From CALHVR01 sp963528625 (GTDB lineage Bacteria; Fusobacteriota; Fusobacteriia; Fusobacteriales; Leptotrichiaceae), in NCBI GenBank assembly GCA_963528625.1, contig CAURVQ010000003.1, forward strand, positions 22,096-86,095: a stretch of DNA of 64,000 nt. The letters run 5' to 3'. A program made the position numbers and the translations under genes. Numbering within the stretch: the stretch's first letter is position 1; the number at the start of each line of letters is the position of its first letter. Below, piece after piece: positions 1-9,078 of this stretch. A model generated the notes under the pieces. That model had not been told where the DNA came from, ran no database searches, and worked only from the letters and a program-made list of their open reading frames with translations.

Positions 1-10
1 TCCCATACAT

Positions 11-496
11 TTATTTTTTTAATAATTTAAACATCCACCAAACTAAAGTGGCATTTGAAGGAATACTTGTATTCGTTTTTATATTTTTCAAAGCATAAGC
101 TCCTAATAATACAGCAATTAATGTAGGCAAGTCTAGTACCCCATTTGTTTTATTATAAATACTAATATTCAAAATCTTAGCAATTTCATGTATTAATTTT
201 TTTAATTTTCCATCTTTTAATTCTAAAATTTCTTTATCTAAATTTAAAAGCCTTAAAACTGAAGATATAATTATTTCATGACTAACTTCATTTTCATTAA
301 AATTTATTGTTAAACTTCCTAAACTTTTTATTATCTTAAAAGAGTCGATAACTTTTATTCTTTTTAATTGTTCACTTAAATATAATATATTTTCATCATT
401 ATCTTTAAGTTTATTTATCTCTAATCTAACTTTATTATGTGAAATATGTTTTATTTCAAAAATACCATAAAAATTCATTAATCCACCATTTTTCAC
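11..496 (-). CDS. HMA2-domain-like small protein
   Basis: A 161-aa protein. The N-terminal part (about residues 1-75) resembles a ferredoxin-like HMA2 heavy-metal-associated fold without a CxxC motif. A C-terminal hydrophobic stretch (about 118-161) contains LDLPTLIAVLLGAYAL and a closing LVWWMFKLLKK, a pattern I associate with HMA2 proteins encoded beside P1B-type metal ATPases. The start is GTG, chosen because AGGAGG (505-510) lies 8 nt upstream. The gene has its own strong promoter. The downstream partner, if any, lies outside the window. Family assignment is moderate; metal or ferrosome function is inference. Confidence 0.6.
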   Translation of the reverse strand: MKNGGLMNFYGIFEIKHISHNKVRLEINKLKDNDENILYLSEQLKRIKVIDSFKIIKSLGSLTINFNENEVSHEIIISSVLRLLNLDKEILELKDGKLKKLIHEIAKILNISIYNKTNGVLDLPTLIAVLLGAYALKNIKTNTSIPSNATLVWWMFKLLKK

Positions 497-539
497 CTAC
501 TTCGCCTCCTTCAATTTAATAATTCTTAGTACTTGTATT

Positions 540-568
540 ATTATATATGTTTTAAAATACAAAGTCAA
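540..568 (-). promoter_or_regulatory. sigma-70 promoter of the HMA2-like gene
   Basis: On the minus strand TTGACT (563-568) and TATAAT (540-545) are separated by 17 nt, about 35 nt upstream of the strong Shine-Dalgarno of the 161-aa gene. This is a near-consensus promoter. Confidence 0.8.
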
Positions 569-644
569 GTTTTTTTTCTTTTTTATAAAATTATTTTTAA
601 AAAACTAAAATGATTTAATTATTTTTTTACTTCCTATTAAATTG

Positions 645-1454
645 TTAAAAAAATTTATCTATTAATGTTTTTAATCCATCCTCTTCATTACTAGAAGATT
701 CAAATTTTGCAATTTCTTTTAATGAAGTTTTAGCATTTGCTACAACTGCCGGCATTCCAACTTTTTCCAATAATGTTCTATCATTTTCACCATCACCGAT
801 AGCTATCATTTCTTCCGGCTTAATTCCTATAATTTCTCCCAATCTTACAATAGACTTTCCTTTATTAACATTTTTATTTGCAATTTCTAAAAATATAGGT
901 TTTGATGTCGCAAAAAAATAGTCCTCTCCAAATTTTTCTTTCATAATTTTATCAGCTTTTTTTATCTCTTCTGGCTCTGCAATAAACATCGCTTTTGTAG
1001 ACTTTTCTATTCCTAAAGAAAAAATCTCCTCAATATCATCAAATTTTTGAAATTTCATTTTACATAATGTTGGTTCTACTCTTACATTTTTATTGTCTAA
1101 ACTTCCATAAACTGTATCTTCGTTATAAAATACAATAGCAACACCTAATTTTTTTGAAGCTTCATACATTTTTATCATATCTTCTTTTTCTAGCCCTTCA
1201 TAATAAATTACTTCATTTGTATGAGCATCTCTTATTTCTCCCCCATTAAACGCTAATATATATCCCCCTAAGTTATGCATATGTAATTTTTTTGCATACG
1301 CAGTCATTGCAAAAGTTGGTCTTCCACTCGCTAAAACAAATTTTACTCCTTTTTTTTGAATATTAATTATTGCTTGCTTATTCCCTTTAGAAATTTTATT
1401 TTTACTGTTTAAAAGCGTATCGTCCATATCTGTTGCGATTAATTTATACTCCAT
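645..1454 (-). CDS. Cof-type HAD-IIB phosphatase
   Basis: A 269-aa sugar-phosphate/flavin-phosphate type phosphatase of the HAD-IIB (Cof/YidA) family. Motif I is DMDDTLL near residue 9 (nucleophile and acid/base Asp), motif II ASGRP near 43, and motif IV GDGENDRTLLEKVG near 221. Length and architecture (Rossmann core plus IIB cap) are normal. SD AAGGAGA precedes the ATG. The gene was probably the downstream partner of the HAD-IB gene (3,712-4,380) before the restriction-modification insertion. The exact substrate cannot be read from sequence. Confidence 0.93.
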   Translation of the reverse strand: MEYKLIATDMDDTLLNSKNKISKGNKQAIINIQKKGVKFVLASGRPTFAMTAYAKKLHMHNLGGYILAFNGGEIRDAHTNEVIYYEGLEKEDMIKMYEASKKLGVAIVFYNEDTVYGSLDNKNVRVEPTLCKMKFQKFDDIEEIFSLGIEKSTKAMFIAEPEEIKKADKIMKEKFGEDYFFATSKPIFLEIANKNVNKGKSIVRLGEIIGIKPEEMIAIGDGENDRTLLEKVGMPAVVANAKTSLKEIAKFESSSNEEDGLKTLIDKFF

Positions 1455-1479
1455 TTATCTTCTCCTTTCTTTTTTACTC

Positions 1480-1523
1480 ATTTCCAAAACAACTTATCTA
1501 ATAATGTTTTTTGTTTGGGTATT
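1480..1523. repeat. 44-bp direct repeat, left copy flanking the R-M module
   Basis: This is identical over 44 bp to 3,714-3,757. Read on the minus strand it encodes the last residues (KQKTLLDKLFWK) of the HAD-IB phosphatase, followed here by a TGA stop. It is therefore a duplicated 3' end of that gene on the far side of the restriction-modification pair. Confidence 0.97.
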
Positions 1524-1532
1524 TATATTTTC

Positions 1533-2498
1533 CTAATTAGTTAATTGACTATCTGTCTTTTCTAATGCTTTCTTTATATTTTTTGCCAATCTTTTTATAA
1601 CTGGTACAACTACAGAATTTCCAGCTTGTTTATATAAATGACTTTGAGCCAAATCATTTGGTAAAATAAAATTTTCTGGATATCCTTGAAACATAAAACA
1701 TTCTTTTGGTGTTAATTTTCTAATCCCATATTTTGTTAAAACTAACGGAACATTATGTCCTCCTGTACCCATATTAGCAGTTAATGTTGGGCATAAATTA
1801 GATTTATTTTCTCTAACATATACTCTTCTCCATTGATATAAAGTATTTTTATTTTTCATATTTTCTTTTAATTCGTTATAAAATTTACAATTTTTTTCTG
1901 TATAATAATATTTTTCTTCTACTTTTTCATTAAAATTTATTATATTTTCTATTTTATTTTTTAATTTTAATGGATGTATCATTTCAAAATTTTTAATATC
2001 TTCTTCTTTTTTAAATCCAATTATATATATTCTTTCTCTATTTTGTGGAATATTACCATATTCACTGGCATTCAAAATTTTTGTTTCCAAAAAATATCCA
2101 TAACTTTCTAAAGTTTCTTTTATAACACTATAAGTATTTCCTTTATCATGCGTTAATAAATTTTTGACATTTTCAATAAATATTACTCTTGGTAGTTTTT
2201 TTTCTATGACTCTTGCTAATTTAAAAAAAACTTCTCCTCTTTCATCTTCAAATCCTTTTCTATATCCTGCAACTGAAAATGCTTGACAAGGAAAACCACC
2301 TACTATTATATCTACATTAGGTATATCTTTAACATCTATATTTTTTATATCCTCAACTATCAATTTATTTGAATGATTAGCTTTAAAAGTTTGAGCAGCT
2401 TTTATATCTATTTCATTAGACCACTCTATATGGAATCCTGCTTGTTCAAATCCTAATTCTATTCCACCTACTCCTGCAAAAAAACCTGCTACTTTCAT
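1533..2498 (-). CDS. Type II DNA cytosine-5 methyltransferase
   Basis: A C5-cytosine methyltransferase that methylates the recognition site of the adjacent endonuclease. Visible motifs, in order: I (FAGVGGIELGFEQAGF), IV (GGFPCQAFSVAG with catalytic Cys), VI (ENVKN), VIII (QNRERIYIIG) and X (QAGNSVVVPV). I chose the ATG at 2498 (321 aa) because GGGAGA lies just upstream and the protein then starts at motif I. A longer reading begins inside the endonuclease gene. The start lies 11 nt before the end of the endonuclease stop region, so the pair is translationally coupled. Recognition sequence not predictable here. Confidence 0.95.
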   Translation of the reverse strand: MKVAGFFAGVGGIELGFEQAGFHIEWSNEIDIKAAQTFKANHSNKLIVEDIKNIDVKDIPNVDIIVGGFPCQAFSVAGYRKGFEDERGEVFFKLARVIEKKLPRVIFIENVKNLLTHDKGNTYSVIKETLESYGYFLETKILNASEYGNIPQNRERIYIIGFKKEEDIKNFEMIHPLKLKNKIENIINFNEKVEEKYYYTEKNCKFYNELKENMKNKNTLYQWRRVYVRENKSNLCPTLTANMGTGGHNVPLVLTKYGIRKLTPKECFMFQGYPENFILPNDLAQSHLYKQAGNSVVVPVIKRLAKNIKKALEKTDSQLTN

Positions 2499-2508
2499 TT
2501 CTCTCCCT

Positions 2509-3672
2509 TTATATTTTATTTTTTTCTTCAAATTTTTCATAACTCCCTGATTTTAAAAAATCTAAATAATAATTCCCATTAATATCTTTTGATAACTTTA
2601 CACTATCTATTCCTATAATATTTAAATGTTCTTTTGTAACTAATTCTTTTTCTTTTAATTGAAGTATATCTCTTAAAACCCATTTTCCTAGAGCTGAATT
2701 TGGATTACTCATAAGGGCTTTACCTCCTTGTTGAGTTACTTTCATACTCAATATATTTCCATTTGGTAATTTTACATTAAACGAATTCGTTCTATAATCT
2801 TCTGTATTATATTCAAAAAAATTAGTTTTAACTTTATGTATCCAGCTTGGAATAGAAATATATACTTCATTCTCATTCCTTACTCTTCCTTTAGCATTCC
2901 ATTGATTTAATCCTGATGACTCTTCTACTTTTTTACTTTTTGAGCTATACAAAGGAAGCACTATATAATCAATAATTTCAACCTTTGATTTATTTTCATT
3001 TATTATACTATAAACGTTATTTTTTTCTTTAATACTCAATAATAAATCATAAGGATCATCTAAAATATTTACACTAAATCCATATATCTTATTTATTGTC
3101 TTAAATTTTTTCAACAGTGTATTTTTTGACAAATTAAAACTATAACTATGTATTTTATCTGTAAAATGAATTGATGTTTTTTTACTCTCTGTAATTATAA
3201 TATTTTCTATATGTATCAAATCCATATGTTCTTCATAAATAGCCATATAATTTTTACTTCTAGTTATTAAATGATATATCATATCCACCAAATTACAAAT
3301 TCTCATAGTTGACATTATTCTTTCGTTTCTCATAGAAGCTACTTTTTTTATTAACTCTAATCCGTCTAATTCTTTAAATAAATATGAATCTTTATTAAAT
3401 TCAGCTACTTTTTGATATGTATTTCCATTATTTTGTAAAAATGTTTTTAATCCTATACCTATTCCATTTTTACTAGCATCTACTGATATATCGCTTCTTG
3501 ATAAATTATCTGCTTTAAATGCCTTACAAAATATATTTTCCATAGCTCTATAATATAAAAAAGGATTTTTACTATCTGAAAATAAATTTGATAAAGAACT
3601 AGTTACTTCTAGTAAATCTATATATAATTTTTTATTTTTTTCATTTTGTTTTAAGAAAAAATTATCTTTCAT
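2509..3672 (-). CDS. Type II restriction endonuclease, NgoFVII-like C-terminus
   Basis: A 387-aa protein directly upstream of and overlapping the C5 methyltransferase, as expected for its cognate nuclease. The N-terminal half contains SVDASKNGIGIGLKTF near residue 64, a D...K arrangement compatible with a PD-(D/E)XK-type core. The C-terminal half has SGLNQWNAKGRVRNENEVYI and GGKALMSNPNSALGKW, which I recognise from the B3-like DNA-binding domain of NgoFVII-type enzymes. The SD GAGGAGAT precedes the ATG. The role is well supported by context; the family is moderate. Confidence 0.78.
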   Translation of the reverse strand: MKDNFFLKQNEKNKKLYIDLLEVTSSLSNLFSDSKNPFLYYRAMENIFCKAFKADNLSRSDISVDASKNGIGIGLKTFLQNNGNTYQKVAEFNKDSYLFKELDGLELIKKVASMRNERIMSTMRICNLVDMIYHLITRSKNYMAIYEEHMDLIHIENIIITESKKTSIHFTDKIHSYSFNLSKNTLLKKFKTINKIYGFSVNILDDPYDLLLSIKEKNNVYSIINENKSKVEIIDYIVLPLYSSKSKKVEESSGLNQWNAKGRVRNENEVYISIPSWIHKVKTNFFEYNTEDYRTNSFNVKLPNGNILSMKVTQQGGKALMSNPNSALGKWVLRDILQLKEKELVTKEHLNIIGIDSVKLSKDINGNYYLDFLKSGSYEKFEEKNKI

Positions 3673-3711
3673 AATATCTCCTCTAAATCATAACTTATAT
3701 TAATTATAACT

Positions 3712-4380
3712 TTATTTCCAAAACAACTTATCTAATAATGTTTTTTGTTTGGGTATTCCTTCTATTTTTTCCCCTTTATTCACCCACACTTTTTCTTTTG
3801 CTAAATCATACAAAGGCTTATCTGCAATACTATCTGAATAAAATTTTAATATTTCAAACGATATTTTTTGTTTTTTAGCCCATATCTTTAATTTTTTTAC
3901 TTTTTCATCATTCTTATTATTTTCTCCATAAATTTTTGAAATAAATCTATCATTATCAAATTTCACAAATTCTGTTCCAAAAACTAAATCATATCCAAAA
4001 TCTAATAAAAATTTTTCTATTATAAATTTAGGAGAAGCACTCGTTACAATTACTAAATCTACTTGTTTTTTATTTTCAGCAAGCTCGTCTTTAGCCCAAT
4101 CATATATTTTATTTTTTTCTATTTCCCAAAATTCTGTAACTAATTTATCAATTTCCTCTTTTGAATGTCCTTCTAAAAATCTAAAAAATCTTTCTTTTAA
4201 TTGTTTCAACTTTATTTGCTTAAATATATAAAACAAAATATCTTCAACATATAAGATAATAAAAACTAATGATTTTAAAGGAAATTTTTTAAAATAAAAT
4301 TTAAAAAAATTTGTTCCTGTTTCTCCTCCATATATTGTTTTATCAAAATCATATACTATCAACTTTTTTTTCAATTTCAT
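3712..4380 (-). CDS. HAD-IB family phosphatase (PSPase-like)
   Basis: A roughly 222-aa HAD-IB hydrolase of the phosphoserine-phosphatase/CicA type. Motif I is YDFDKTIYGG near residue 10, motif II VTSASPKF near 112, and a late motif with SDSIADKPLY near 182. A hydrophobic patch at about 35-55 may lie in the cap. Its last 12 codons are duplicated at 1,480-1,523, so the restriction-modification insertion left the reading frame intact and only changed the stop from TGA to TAA. ATG at 4380 is used; GTG at 4383 is possible. Confidence 0.88.
   Translation of the reverse strand: MKLKKKLIVYDFDKTIYGGETGTNFFKFYFKKFPLKSLVFIILYVEDILFYIFKQIKLKQLKERFFRFLEGHSKEEIDKLVTEFWEIEKNKIYDWAKDELAENKKQVDLVIVTSASPKFIIEKFLLDFGYDLVFGTEFVKFDNDRFISKIYGENNKNDEKVKKLKIWAKKQKISFEILKFYSDSIADKPLYDLAKEKVWVNKGEKIEGIPKQKTLLDKLFWK
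3714..3757. repeat. 44-bp direct repeat, right copy flanking the R-M module
   Basis: Perfect copy of 1,480-1,523. It includes the last base of the HAD-IB stop codon and the final codons of that gene. The two copies bracket 2.2 kb containing only the endonuclease and methyltransferase. Confidence 0.97.
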
Positions 4381-4434
4381 CACCTATCACTACTATTATT
4401 TCTATATATAATATCTATAATTCATTATAATTTT

Positions 4435-5529
4435 TTATAATACTCCATAAATATCGTTTTTATCAATAATTTCTTTTTCAAGTTTATCTTTTATATCTTC
4501 TTGAAAATCAATATAATTATTATTTTGTTCATTTAAAATCATCTCTTTAGTTTTACTATTTAACTCACTTTTTTTCAATATTTTTTTTATATTTTCATCA
4601 CAATATAAAATTTCATTTATTATAACTCTTGATTTTTTATCAAATGTACTTACAAGTCTTTGACCAATAACTCCAATTATTGAATCTAAAATCAAATACT
4701 TAGGAACTTTCATATCTTCAAGCCTTATAACACTTGAAATTGTGTCATTTGTATGAACTGTTGCTATAACTAAATGCCCAGTAAGAGCAGCTCTTATCGC
4801 TATTTCTGCCGTAATTTCATCTCTAATCTCTGAAATCACAATTACATCTGGATCATTTCTCAAACTACTTTTTAATATTTCACCAAAATTTACACCTATT
4901 TCATTATTTACTTGAACTTGAGTTATCCCTAATATTTTATTTTCAACCGGATCTTCAACACTTATTATTTTCTTTTTACCATCATTTATTATATTTATCA
5001 TAGAATTTAAAGTCGTTGATTTCCCCGATCCAGTAGGTCCACTTACTAAAATTATTCCATATTTTCTTTCTAACATTTTTTTTATTAAATTTACACTTTT
5101 TTCACTAAATCCTAAAGTTGTTAATTTTATATCATTCAAAAAATTTTTTAATATTCTCAAAACTACACTTTCTCCATTTAGTACCGGCAATGTTGCAACT
5201 CTTATATCAAATTTGTTCTCTTTTTTTATATCATTCATAACAAAAAAAGAAAAACTCCCATCTTGAGGTTTTCTTTTTTCCGTTACATTCATATTTGATA
5301 AAATTTTTATTCTTGAAATTATTTCAATAATATTTTTTTCAATATTACGCCTATCAATTTTTTCATATAACTCTTCAATTTCCATCAAGTGTCCATTTAT
5401 TCTATATTTTATTTCCACTTCATCTTCATTATATTTTATATGAATATCACTACTTTTATAGTTTAACCCCAATTCAATTATAATATTCACATATTGAATA
5501 ACACTATTTTGTAATATATTATTTTTCAT
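4435..5529 (-). CDS. GspE/PilB-type secretion or pilus assembly ATPase
   Basis: A 364-aa cytoplasmic hexameric ATPase of the GspE/PulE/PilB family that powers type II secretion or type IV pilus/competence pseudopilus assembly. Visible are the Walker A SGPTGSGKSTT near residue 161, the Asp box SVEDPVE, Walker B VIVISEIRDEITAE and the His box ATVHTNDT. It is shorter than typical GspE: it lacks the N-terminal N1 domain and the tetracysteine zinc motif. It is the last gene of the glmU operon. SD GGTGAGGG precedes the ATG. No other secretion genes are visible in the window. Confidence 0.92.
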   Translation of the reverse strand: MKNNILQNSVIQYVNIIIELGLNYKSSDIHIKYNEDEVEIKYRINGHLMEIEELYEKIDRRNIEKNIIEIISRIKILSNMNVTEKRKPQDGSFSFFVMNDIKKENKFDIRVATLPVLNGESVVLRILKNFLNDIKLTTLGFSEKSVNLIKKMLERKYGIILVSGPTGSGKSTTLNSMINIINDGKKKIISVEDPVENKILGITQVQVNNEIGVNFGEILKSSLRNDPDVIVISEIRDEITAEIAIRAALTGHLVIATVHTNDTISSVIRLEDMKVPKYLILDSIIGVIGQRLVSTFDKKSRVIINEILYCDENIKKILKKSELNSKTKEMILNEQNNNYIDFQEDIKDKLEKEIIDKNDIYGVL

Positions 5530-5558
5530 TGACCCTCACCCTTTTATTTACTACATTT

Positions 5559-6029
5559 TTATTTATTTACTGTTGTTTTCCCTAATTCATCTAAAACTAA
5601 TTCATTTTGTTTTTTCAAAGTTTTATAAAGTGTTTTTTTCAAAAAATTATACCATTTTAATGTAGTTATCATTTTATCTACACCTTTTATTGTTTCTTTT
5701 ATATTTAATTTTATAAAATCTAGTTCTTCATAAGATAATGAAATTTCTTTATTTTTTATTTTTTTATTTTCTTTTGTTATTTTTACTTCATTTTCAAAAT
5801 ATTTGAAAAATTGAAAAATATTAGGTAATTGTTTTTCATAAACTACCATTTGCTTTTTCATTTCTGCTATCATTTTTTCTAAATAAGATCTAGATGGTTT
5901 TGATAAAGAAACTTTTACTCTTCTTTTCCCTTTTCCTAATTTTTGTACTAATTGAGTCATTTGTGCTTGTGCTCTAGCATTCAAAACATCTGTATTGCTC
6001 ATAGTATTTGGATTAATTCCTCTTGCCAT
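5559..6029 (-). CDS. Conserved hypothetical protein (MARGINPNT...)
   Basis: A 156-aa basic, helical protein with no recognised domain and no membrane segment. I chose the internal ATG at 6029, preceded by AAAGGA, over the upstream start at 6065, which has no SD and overlaps tsaC. It begins MARGINPNTMSNTDVLNARAQ and is rich in Lys. It sits between the threonylcarbamoyl-AMP synthase and the GspE ATPase in one operon. Function unknown. Confidence 0.75.
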   Translation of the reverse strand: MARGINPNTMSNTDVLNARAQAQMTQLVQKLGKGKRRVKVSLSKPSRSYLEKMIAEMKKQMVVYEKQLPNIFQFFKYFENEVKITKENKKIKNKEISLSYEELDFIKLNIKETIKGVDKMITTLKWYNFLKKTLYKTLKKQNELVLDELGKTTVNK

Positions 6030-6051
6030 TATTATCCTTTCATTTTTTAAT

Positions 6052-6660
6052 TTAATTTTTTTCATCTATTAATTTTAAAATATTTTCAAATTTAATATTT
6101 CCTTCTCTTAATAAACTAATTTTACCCTCTTCATATTTTATAATTGTCGAAGGTATTCCAGTTAATTTTTCTCTAGCTTCAATTATTACGTCAACTTGAT
6201 CACATATAGTTTTATTAATTTCTTTTAATTTTATCGTTGATTTTTCTCCAGACAAGTTTGCACTACTTGTCAAAAGTATTCCTCCCACTTTTTCTATTAA
6301 ATTTAAAGCTATTTTACTTTGTGGTATTCTAACACCTATAGTTTCCATTGTTTCATCAAATTTATTTGTAAAATTTTTATTTGCTTTAAAAATTATCGTT
6401 AATTCACCGGGCCAATAAAATTGTAATATTTTTTGAATTTTCAATAAATTTTCGTCACTTTCATCAACTATATTTTTTAAAATATCATTACTTGAAATTA
6501 AAGCTATTATTTTTTTTGAAAAATCTCTATGCTTTATTTTATAAATCTTATTTAAAGATTCTTTTTTAGGAATTGCTCCTATTCCATAAACTGTATCTGT
6601 TGGAAATATTACAATTCCCCCATTTTTTATTTTTTTTATAATTTCACTATTTATTTTCAT
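6052..6660 (-). CDS. tsaC: L-threonylcarbamoyladenylate synthase (Sua5/YrdC/YwlC)
   Basis: Makes threonylcarbamoyl-AMP from Thr, bicarbonate and ATP for the t6A37 modification of ANN-decoding tRNAs. The YrdC fold signature is seen in GGIVIFPTDTVYGIGA near residue 16, FYWPGELTIIFKA, ETIGVRIPQ and LLTSSANLSGE. At about 202 aa it matches the YrdC-only form without a Sua5 C-terminal domain. ATG at 6660 follows the prs stop by 1 nt, giving translational coupling. The 6696 start would overlap prs and lacks an SD. Confidence 0.92.
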   Translation of the reverse strand: MKINSEIIKKIKNGGIVIFPTDTVYGIGAIPKKESLNKIYKIKHRDFSKKIIALISSNDILKNIVDESDENLLKIQKILQFYWPGELTIIFKANKNFTNKFDETMETIGVRIPQSKIALNLIEKVGGILLTSSANLSGEKSTIKLKEINKTICDQVDVIIEAREKLTGIPSTIIKYEEGKISLLREGNIKFENILKLIDEKN

Positions 6661-6661
6661 A

Positions 6662-7645
6662 TTATTTTTCTTCTGCTGGCATTTCAAATAAATCACTTAT
6701 TGCTTCACTCGATGCAATTCTCTTAATTGTTTCTGCAAACATTTTACTTGTTGATAACACTCTTAATTTATCAAAATATTTTTCCTCAGGTAATTCTATC
6801 GTATCTGTAACTACTACTTTTGTAAATACTGAATTTTCAAGTCTTTCAATTGCAGGCCCTGAAAATACTGCATGTACCGCACAACAATAAACTTCTGTTG
6901 CTCCATTTTCTTTCAACGCTTGTCCTGCATTACAAATTGTTCCTGCTGTATCAATCATATCGTCAATTATAATTGCTTTTTTACCCTTTACATCTCCAAT
7001 TATATTCATAACTTCTGAAACATTAGCTTTTGCTCTTCTTTTATCTATTATTGCTAACGGAGTATGTAACCATTTTGCAAGTCCTCTTGCTCTTTTTACT
7101 CCTCCAACATCTGGAGATACAACTACTGTATCTTCTGCAGAAAATCCGTAACTTATAAAGTGTTTTGCTAATATTGGTAAAGCTTCCATATGATCAACTG
7201 GAATATCAAAGAACCCTTGTATTTGTCTTGCATGTAAGTCCATTGTAATTATTCTTGTTGCTCCTGCAACAGTTAATAAATTAGCCACTAATTTTGAAGT
7301 AATCGGCTCTCTTGGACTTGCTTTTCTATCTTGTCTTGCATATCCATAATAAGGAATTATTGCTATTATTTCTTTTGCTGATGATCTTCTTAACGCATCT
7401 ATGAATATTAACAACTCCATAATACTTTCATTTACTGGTTTAGATGTTGACTGGACTACAAATACTTTATCTCCTCTAACACTTTCATTTGATTTTACAA
7501 AAGTTTCTCCATCTGCAAATTTAACAATTTGTACTGATGTTAGATTAATTTCTAAATATTCAGCTATTTTCTCAGCTAATTTTTTGCTAGACGATCCAGC
7601 AAACAACTTGATATTTTCTTTATCTTTTAAACTTAATGAGCTCAT
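6662..7645 (-). CDS. prs: Ribose-phosphate pyrophosphokinase
   Basis: Synthesises PRPP from ribose-5-phosphate and ATP for nucleotide, His and Trp synthesis. Diagnostic segments are the flexible loop YYGYARQDRKASPREPI, SPDVGGVKRAR and the PRPP-binding loop IIDDMIDTAGT. About 327 aa from the ATG at 7645, which overlaps the glmU TAA as TAATG. A TTG at 7657 is possible but follows its SD too closely. The glmU-prs pairing is conserved in many Gram-positive and fusobacterial genomes. Confidence 0.98.
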   Translation of the reverse strand: MSSLSLKDKENIKLFAGSSSKKLAEKIAEYLEINLTSVQIVKFADGETFVKSNESVRGDKVFVVQSTSKPVNESIMELLIFIDALRRSSAKEIIAIIPYYGYARQDRKASPREPITSKLVANLLTVAGATRIITMDLHARQIQGFFDIPVDHMEALPILAKHFISYGFSAEDTVVVSPDVGGVKRARGLAKWLHTPLAIIDKRRAKANVSEVMNIIGDVKGKKAIIIDDMIDTAGTICNAGQALKENGATEVYCCAVHAVFSGPAIERLENSVFTKVVVTDTIELPEEKYFDKLRVLSTSKMFAETIKRIASSEAISDLFEMPAEEK

Positions 7646-8985
7646 TATTTTTTCCAACCTTCCTTATTTGTCTGTTTTGCTCTTCCAAATGCTAATGTTT
7701 TATCTGGTACATTTTTCGTTATTACAGATCCTGCTGCCGTATACACTTCTTTTCCTAAATTAACAGGGGCAACCAATACAGAATTACTTCCAATAAATGA
7801 TTCTTTCCCAATTACTGTTTTATGTTTATTTTTTCCATCGTAATTACATGTAATCGTCCCAGCACCTATATTAGTATTTTCTCCAACTACAGCATCTCCA
7901 ATATAAGTTAAATGCCCTGTTTTTACACCTTTTTCAAGCGTAGAATTTTTTATTTCAACAAAATTCCCAATATGTGCCTCTTCTTGTACATAAGATTTTG
8001 GTCTTAAATGTGCAAACGGACCTATTGTAACACCTCCTTCAATTTTTGATTGTTCAATTAATGATGATTCTATTTTTACATTATTCTCAATCAAAGAATT
8101 TTCTATTCTCGTATTACTTAATATTGTACAATTTTTACCAATTTTTGTTTTTCCCTGTATAATTACATTTGGATAAATAACTGTATCTTCCCCAATTTCA
8201 ACCTCATCTTCTATATAAGTTGTTTCCGGATCAATTAAAATAACACCCGAATCCATCAATTCAATATTTTTTCTATTTCTTAATATCTTTGTAACTTGTG
8301 CTAATTGTACTTTAGAATTCACACCTAATATTTCTTCCTCATCAAATATTTGATAAGTATCAACTTTTGCTCCTTCTTTTACTAATACTTTCACCGCATC
8401 TGGCAAGTAATATTCTCCTTGTGAATTATTATTATTTATTTTACTAATAGCATCAATTAATTTATCGTATTTAAACATGTATACTCCCGAATTAATTTCA
8501 TCTATTTGTTGCTCTTCCACAGTTGCATCTTTTTGTTCAACCATATTCACTACTTTACCATCTTTTTTTACTATTCTTCCATATCCAAATGGATTTTTCA
8601 CTTTACATGAAAGAACTACACAATCATAATTTCCATCATAAAAATATTTTTTCATTTCATTTAAAGTTTTTTCTTTTAATAAAGGAGTATCTCCACATGT
8701 TATTAAAACATCTTCTTTGAACTCTTCTATTTTTTCTTTCGCAATTAATATCGCGTGTCCTGTTCCTAATTGCTGTTCTTGTACTACAAATGGTACTTCC
8801 CCCATTGCCTGTAATACTTCTTCTTTTTTATGTCCTAATATGAACACATTGTTTTTAATTCCAATATTTTCAAGTACATTTGCTACTCTTTTTAACATTG
8901 AAACTCCGTTCACTTCATGTAGAACTTTTGGCTTATCAGACTTCATTCTTGTCCCTTTTCCAGCTGCCAAGATTAAAGATATCAT
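7645..8985 (-). CDS. glmU: Bifunctional GlcNAc-1-P uridyltransferase / GlcN-1-P acetyltransferase
   Basis: Makes UDP-GlcNAc for peptidoglycan and LPS. The N-terminal nucleotidyltransferase has LAAGKGTRMKSDKPKVLHEV. The C-terminal left-handed beta helix (about residues 250-430) carries hexapeptide repeats and ends in the acetyltransferase motifs NIGAGTITCNYDG and GSNSVLVAPV. I place the start at ATG 8985 (446 aa) because GGAGG lies 8 nt upstream; the ATG at 9000 overlaps that SD. First gene of the operon glmU-prs-tsaC-hypothetical-gspE. Confidence 0.98.
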   Translation of the reverse strand: MISLILAAGKGTRMKSDKPKVLHEVNGVSMLKRVANVLENIGIKNNVFILGHKKEEVLQAMGEVPFVVQEQQLGTGHAILIAKEKIEEFKEDVLITCGDTPLLKEKTLNEMKKYFYDGNYDCVVLSCKVKNPFGYGRIVKKDGKVVNMVEQKDATVEEQQIDEINSGVYMFKYDKLIDAISKINNNNSQGEYYLPDAVKVLVKEGAKVDTYQIFDEEEILGVNSKVQLAQVTKILRNRKNIELMDSGVILIDPETTYIEDEVEIGEDTVIYPNVIIQGKTKIGKNCTILSNTRIENSLIENNVKIESSLIEQSKIEGGVTIGPFAHLRPKSYVQEEAHIGNFVEIKNSTLEKGVKTGHLTYIGDAVVGENTNIGAGTITCNYDGKNKHKTVIGKESFIGSNSVLVAPVNLGKEVYTAAGSVITKNVPDKTLAFGRAKQTNKEGWKK

Positions 8986-9020
8986 CTTTTTTTCCTCCAT
9001 GTATAAAACTTTTTCAATTT

Positions 9021-9049
9021 ATTATATCAATTTTTTTTATTTTATTCAA
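9021..9049 (-). promoter_or_regulatory. sigma-70 promoter of the glmU operon
   Basis: On the minus strand TTGAAT (9044-9049), a 17-nt spacer and TATAAT (9021-9026) lie about 35 nt upstream of the glmU start. Confidence 0.75.
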
Positions 9050-9078
9050 TTATTTTACATATATATTATACTTATTTT

